Origin: Eucalyptus grandis
Lineage: Eukaryota > Streptophyta > Magnoliopsida > Myrtales > Myrtaceae
Length of the DNA stretch: 64,000 nt
NCBI RefSeq assembly: GCF_016545825.1
Contig: NC_052612.1
Coordinates: forward strand, 39,911,738 to 39,975,737
Direction: 5' to 3'
Positions 59,403 to 64,000 of the stretch are shown piece by piece; within the stretch, counting starts at the first letter, position 1; each line of letters starts with the position of its first letter. The notes beneath the pieces are model-generated. The model had not been told where the DNA came from. It saw nothing but the letters and a program-made list of their open reading frames with translations, and made no database searches. The position numbers were made by a program, and so were the translations under genes.

Positions 59403-61179
59403 TCAGGCGGAGGCCGGCCCCGAGACTCGCCGTGCCTCAAGCATCTTCTCATACTCCTCGATGGTCTTGAAAAGCTCCGCAAAGTTGCCCTTCCCAAACC
59501 CTCCGCACCCGGCCTTCTGATACTGTTTCCCGTGATCGTCCGTGAACATGCACCCCATTCTCTGTATGATCTCAATGAATATGGTCGGCCTGCAAGGTCA
59601 GGCAGCAAGAGAAACCAGGTGAACAACATCAGAGGAGGACCGACAGATACTTTGGACTTAGAAATTCACTGCTACACACTATTACCCAAGTTGGTTTTCA
59701 CTCGAAACCGAAATCTATGGCAACTTTTTGCTCCTGACATCAAATTATTTTAACAAATTCAACCTAAATCCAAGGAAAAAGTCGGGCCTTGAGCGACTTG
59801 GGCAACCGATGTTATCGAGGGTCTGTTCTATCAAGTGCATACATGCTGTTTTCGAAAGAGAGAATGTAGTCTATTGTCTCGTCAATGATCGACAAACCCA
59901 TGTTTTGTACCCTCAAACCATATCCAATCCCCGATCCATCCTCAATTCAAAGTTTCACATGCCCATAGCTAAAAAAATTGACTTTGGCGAAGACTCAAAG
60001 GAGAGAGCCCGCCTAAAATCGAGATCACATACCTGTCACCCACGGGCATGGTGAAAATCTGGAGCAGCGTCCCCTGATCGTCCCTGTCCACCAGAATCCC
60101 CAGCTCCTCGCACTCCTTGATCTGCTCGTCCGTCAGCACGTCCCCGGCCCGGGCCTTCAGGTTCCGGTAGTACGTGGGCGGTGGCGACGGCATGAACTCG
60201 AACCCGCCCACGCTGCTCCGCTTCCTCATCTCCCTCAGCGTCCGGAAGATGTCCTCGCTGATCAGCGCCAGGTGCTGCAGCCCGGCGCCCTCGTTGTGCT
60301 CGAGGTAGGTCTGGATTTGGCTCTTCCTCTTGGTCCCGAACACCGGCTCCTTCATAGGCACGAAAACCGTCTCGTCGTTGTTCGCCAGCGCGATCGAGTT
60401 GAGCCCGCTGTCCGCGGTCCCGACGTCGTCCTTGGTGAACTGGGCGAACTCGTGGAAGCCGGTGAACCGCTTCACGTACGAGATTGCCGGGCCGAGCTCG
60501 GGGACGTTCCCGACAGCGTGGTCGAGCCTCAGGATTCCGAAGTCCAGCGGGAAGGAGGAGACCTCGACCGACGGCTCGAACCGAGGCAGGAACCAGGAGT
60601 CGCCGCGATCGGAGGCCTGGGTTTTGTAGCTGACGTAGCGGAGGACGACGTCGCCGTAGAGGTGGACCTCGGCGATGGCGGCGCGGCCGTCAAGGACGAC
60701 CGGCGGGGAGACCGGCCTGGCGCCGTGGGCGACGCTGGTGCGGAAGGCGGCGTCGGCGTCCTCGACCTCGAGGGCGATGGCGCGGACGCCGAGCCCGTGC
60801 TTGGCGGCGAAGGCGACGCAGTCGGAGTAGGAGAAGGAGGGGAGGGAAGCGGTGGCGGAGGGGTCGAGGCCTTCGGAGGAGGCAATGGAGGGGGAGTAGG
60901 GGGCGGTGAAGAGGAAGCAGAGGTCGCCGGAGCGGCAGAGGTAGGAGGCGTGGGTGGCATTGCCGGTGGAGAGGTCGGACTTGGCGACGACGGGCATGCC
61001 GAGGCCCCAGGCGAAGCGGCGGGAGACGTTGGTGGCGTCGCTGCACCAGAACTCGACGTGGTGGAAGCAGCGGACGGGGAAGCGGTCGGACCGGGGTTGG
61101 ACCGGACGAAGTTGGAGAAGCCGACGAGCTTGAACTCGTCGGAGCCCGTGGCGTCACCCCCGTCGTTCTGCTTGCCCAT
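59403..61179 (-). pseudogene. HPPD: HPPD copy 3: complete two-exon structure broken by one missing G
   Basis: Exon 1 is 61179-60033 and exon 2 is 59589-59403, same splice sites as copy 1. Exon 1 is 13 bases shorter: a four-codon in-frame deletion (DRGDSSPDSW becomes DRGDSW) and a one-base deletion in a G-run (GGGG at 61093-61096; GGGGG in copy 1). The latter shifts the frame after about residue 29. After that point the correct frame is open to the end with LDHAVGN, GLQHLAL and TIFIEIIQR iron ligands intact. A start at MPVVAKSDL (60997) would lack the first 61 residues including RRFHHVEFW. Either a recent pseudogene or a homopolymer base-call error; if an error, it is a second working HPPD. 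Confidence 0.9.
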
Positions 61180-61278
61180 GGTTTTACTTTGCCGAAGCGA
61201 GCCGCTGGTGGTTTTGGTCGGTTAACGGGGACCGCGGGGTGGGGACAGAGAGGGGGATGGGATGGGATGGGATGGAGA

Positions 61279-61305
61279 ATATAAGGAAGGGCGGGGAGAC
61301 ACGTG
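61279..61305 (-). promoter_or_regulatory. HPPD copy 3 promoter: TATA-like box and G-box
   Basis: TATA-like AATATAAGG (plus strand) and CACGTGGC match the arrangement upstream of copy 1, showing that the duplication included the proximal promoter. Confidence 0.5.
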
Positions 61306-61499
61306 GCGAGCGGGGGTGAGCTTGGAGTGACGTGGCGAGGGGGCAGGTGATGTGGTCCGGATCAAGAGAAAATATTGGGTGGGTTTAACCCAACACGTAG
61401 GCGGTGGGTTAAACCACTCAGCGATCGACGCGTGGCTCCACGTAGGCGAGGATGTCAGGCGTTTAAAATTTGCGCGCGCCGCTCGTGGGCCCACCACTC

Positions 61500-62240
61500 T
61501 GACGCTCTCTCTCCTCTGCTCTCCTCTGCGACATGTCCACTCGTCCTCTCTCTCTTCTCTCTTTCTCTCTTTCCCCGTTCTCCCCGTTCTCCGTTCCGTT
61601 TTGCGAGAGAACAAAATCGCAGGGCTTCTCTCCGAATGCTCTTCCCCTCCTCTGCTCTCTCTCCTCCGCTGGTTGCCTGCGACGCCGACGCCGTTTCCAC
61701 CTCCGCCGACGCCTCTGCTCTCTCTCCTCTGCTGGTTGCCCGCGACGCCGACGCCTCTGCTCTCTCTCCTCCGCTGGTTGCCCGCGACGCCGACGCCGAC
61801 GCCGACGCCCTTTCCACCTCTGCTGACGCGTCTGCTCTCCTCCGCTGGTTGCCCACGACGCCGATGCCCTCCGTCGGTGGCCTCCGTCGCCCCCAACTCC
61901 GATGCGGACGCCGACGCCGACGCCGAAGCCGACGCTCCGCCCCTCCACCTCCGCCTCCGCCCCTGACGCCGTCGCCGACGCCCTTTCGCCTCCCTCTCGC
62001 GACCTCTGCTCCTCTCTCTCCCTCTTTCCTCTGCGGAGCGCCCTTGCTGGCTAACCCCGACGCCGACGAACCCCTGATCGCGTTTTGGCCTCCCTCTCCG
62101 CGAACGAAGGTCGCTCTCTCTCTCTTTCCTCCACGAATCGCCCCCTGCTCCTGAACGCGGACGCCGTCGCCCGCCGTCGCCTTCCCAAGCCCCACCGTAG
62201 GCACCCCATTGGCGACTCCCGTACGTCCGGAGGTTCGTTT
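61500..62240 (+). repeat. CT-rich and GACGCC-repeat tract, possible 5' UTR or promoter
   Basis: CTCTCT-rich sequence passes into repeats of CTGGTTGCCCGCGACGCCGA and (GACGCC)n (about 61665-61990). Units of about 45-51 bases recur. All six frames open by composition, so long overlapping reading frames here are not taken as genes. The sequence CCGTACGTCCGGAG|GTTCGT near 62230 looks like a donor, so this may be a transcribed leader for the candidate gene beyond. Confidence 0.5.
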
Positions 62241-62334
62241 TTTTTTTCTTTTGGATTCCACTCAGTAGAATTCATGTTAAGGTTTATAGTCGGATAAGGA
62301 TGGAGCACATTTGCATTAGGATTCCACTCAGTAG

Positions 62335-63394
62335 AATTCAGAGGAAGATTCAGAAGGAAGCAGTAGACCTTGTTTTTATTCAATAAGCAAATCTGTTGGT
62401 TTTCTGGACAAAGAACTTGCTGCTAGTGGGTTTACTAGAAAAGAGCAAGATGATATGGACAAGGTATAGTGATTCACGATGATTTGCAAATCGTTAACAT
62501 TGTGTTGTCCAACTGCTTAATTTGGTGTTAGACCTAGTGGCTGACCATAATTGATTATTCTGGTTCATGCTTGGACCACTTAGGAGTGTGCCTATTTAGT
62601 CTTATTCCTTCCATGGATTTTACTCTTTGTCATTCTTGGCTTCTGTCAGCTCCTTTTCTCATGATCATCTTCATTCTCTTGCATCTGAAAGCCAAAATAA
62701 TATCTGGCCAATTGCCTGCATTGTGGATCCTGGCTTTGCATGTTTGGTCCTTGATTGGAAGTGGAAGTGGAAGTACTTTGGTAGTATTTTAATTTTTGTT
62801 TTCTGTTTTCTTGGAAACGTGTGAATGAAAATGAAAATTCTCTAACGGGATGAAAAATGGGAGTATATGCTTGTATTCCATCAAAGCTGTAAAATAGAAT
62901 TTTTCTTTTTCCTTCCAAAGATCTGTGCTTTTGTTAGAATGAATAAATACTGGATACACCAAAATGTCATTTTCAGCTTTGAACTCTTTTTCATTCATAA
63001 CATGCTTTCCATTGTCGAAGTTGTAAAATAATTTCCAGTGTCTTTCCAAACATGTTTTTGAAGCTGCCGCATTCTGAAATGTAAATGAAAACAGCATATA
63101 CAAATTTTCTGGAACCAATTACATGTTGCCCTGGAGAATTTTGTGCAACTAGTTGACACATTAATCGAAAGTTCATCCCTAGCGTGTCATTGATTGAGTA
63201 TTGTAAGTGTGCATTGTCCATGATGCGATATTAACCTTCTCTTATTGGATTCCTTTGATATAGTTCGTCAAGAAGAAAAGGACCAGGATATATGTTATGA
63301 TGATGAAGAAGATAGTGCTGGAAGGGATGAAACAATCATGAGTGATGTTGACTCTTTGCAGAAGACCTGCAGAAGTGCTATTTCGCCTATTTGA
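62335..63394 (+). CDS. Candidate exons of an unidentified plus-strand gene
   Basis: A possible exon 62335-62463 (acceptor CTCAGTAG, donor AAG|GTATAG) encodes 43 residues including KSVGFLDKELAASGFTRKEQ. A second possible exon follows acceptor GATATAG at 63263 and encodes the acidic stretch VRQEEKDQDICYDDEEDSAG, ending at TGA 63392-63394. A weaker one starts near 62650 (SHDHLHSLASESQNNIWPIA). I do not recognise the family, and the join between pieces is not proven. The upstream GC-rich tract could be its leader. Confidence 0.25.
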
Positions 63395-64000
63395 GAAGTA
63401 CATGGCCTCTGATTGAGTTGAAAAAAATATACATACTCTGATCATTTTCTAAATGGTCCAAAGTACAATGGGCGTTTTGAAATTTCACTTTCTTAGCGAT
63501 GCCTGCGTTACATGACATGACTGCCAACCCCGATGGGAATAAAACCTTACTCCTAGTTTTGTTGATTTTCCGCTTGATATTAGCAGACTTTAATGAGACC
63601 TGTTATTGTTGAATGATTGATTGAATTCATGTGCCATGTCAAACTTCGCTTCTCTCTCCTTGGTAGTTATTGTCAACTACATCATATTGAATGTGCTAGA
63701 TGAGTCCCAGGTACACTAGGTGACAGTGAGAATCTGCTGTTTGAGCATCTACATGTGATCTCATCTCAAGTTCTTGAGAAAGAAAGGAAATTCATAAAGC
63801 ATTTATGATTGTTCTACATCAATGTGAATATTGCAGAGGCGGATGAATTAAATTAGAAATGCTGAGCATGATCTACATCGAGTTGAAAAAGGCTATTACT
63901 TGAAGAGCATGTATGTCATTGTATCATAGTCATTAAACTAATGTCCAAAAAGAGTACGTGATAAGTAAGCACTGGTATAAATAGAAAAATATTTCAAGCT
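63395..64000. other. No gene seen
   Basis: AT-rich sequence without recognisable exons or repeats to the end of the window. Confidence 0.4.

Noticed and set aside
61352..62261. Open frames of 200-270 codons on both strands
   Set aside because: Produced by CT-rich and GACGCC repeats; residues are repetitive and no family is recognisable.

Overview
This window is nuclear DNA from a plant, most probably a woody eudicot. The genes are split by GT-AG introns and the proteins are plant-type: VPS16/VCL1, ribosomal protein eL20, a nepenthesin-type aspartic protease, ETHE1, a tRNA m7G methyltransferase and HPPD. The rest is AT-rich intergenic DNA packed with plant transposons (copia, Mutator-like, hAT-like, SINE). 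Mutator-like elements with GC-rich cores of repeated CTCGCC/GGCGAGG words recall Myrtaceae genomes such as Eucalyptus. That placement is an impression, not something the window proves.

Layout. Positions 1-760 are a GC-rich 51-bp tandem repeat and transposon-like debris. 2142-7708 (+) holds the last 12 exons of VPS16. 9039-10770 (-) is a complete four-exon RPL18A gene with a textbook ribosomal-protein promoter. 11881-13869 (-) is a single-exon aspartic protease. 15868-19426 (-) is a nine-exon ETHE1 persulfide dioxygenase gene. 21000-23745 (+) is a TRMB/TRM8-like tRNA methyltransferase with a one-base frameshift. 25682-27559 (-) is an intact two-exon HPPD gene.

From about 28 to 62 kb the window is repeat-rich. 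It contains a Mutator-like element (28544-29301), an hAT-like element carrying a nested SINE (31036-32253), and a full-length copia element on the minus strand with a perfect target duplication (32701-39987). An assembly gap (40736-40835) lies beside a 251-bp tandem repeat, followed by a GRF zinc-finger pseudogene and a further Mutator-like element. Scattered minus-strand coding remnants (40.7-40.0, 32.6-32.3 and 31.0-30.4 kb) may be one unidentified gene split by insertions.

The main theme is serial duplication of a TRM8-HPPD unit. Copy 1 (21-27.6 kb) has the intact HPPD. Copy 2 (44.4-51.9 kb) is decayed and its HPPD exon 1 is split by a copia element (46046-50875). Copy 3 (53.1-61.2 kb) has a nearly intact HPPD broken by one missing G, and the last codons and 3' flank of its HPPD are amplified into a roughly 250-bp tandem array (57.7-59.3 kb). 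A further truncated TRM8 piece lies inside copies 1 and 3 but not copy 2, which orders the events. HPPD makes homogentisate for tocopherol and plastoquinone, so the number of working copies matters for that pathway. The last 2.5 kb may hold the start of an unidentified plus-strand gene.
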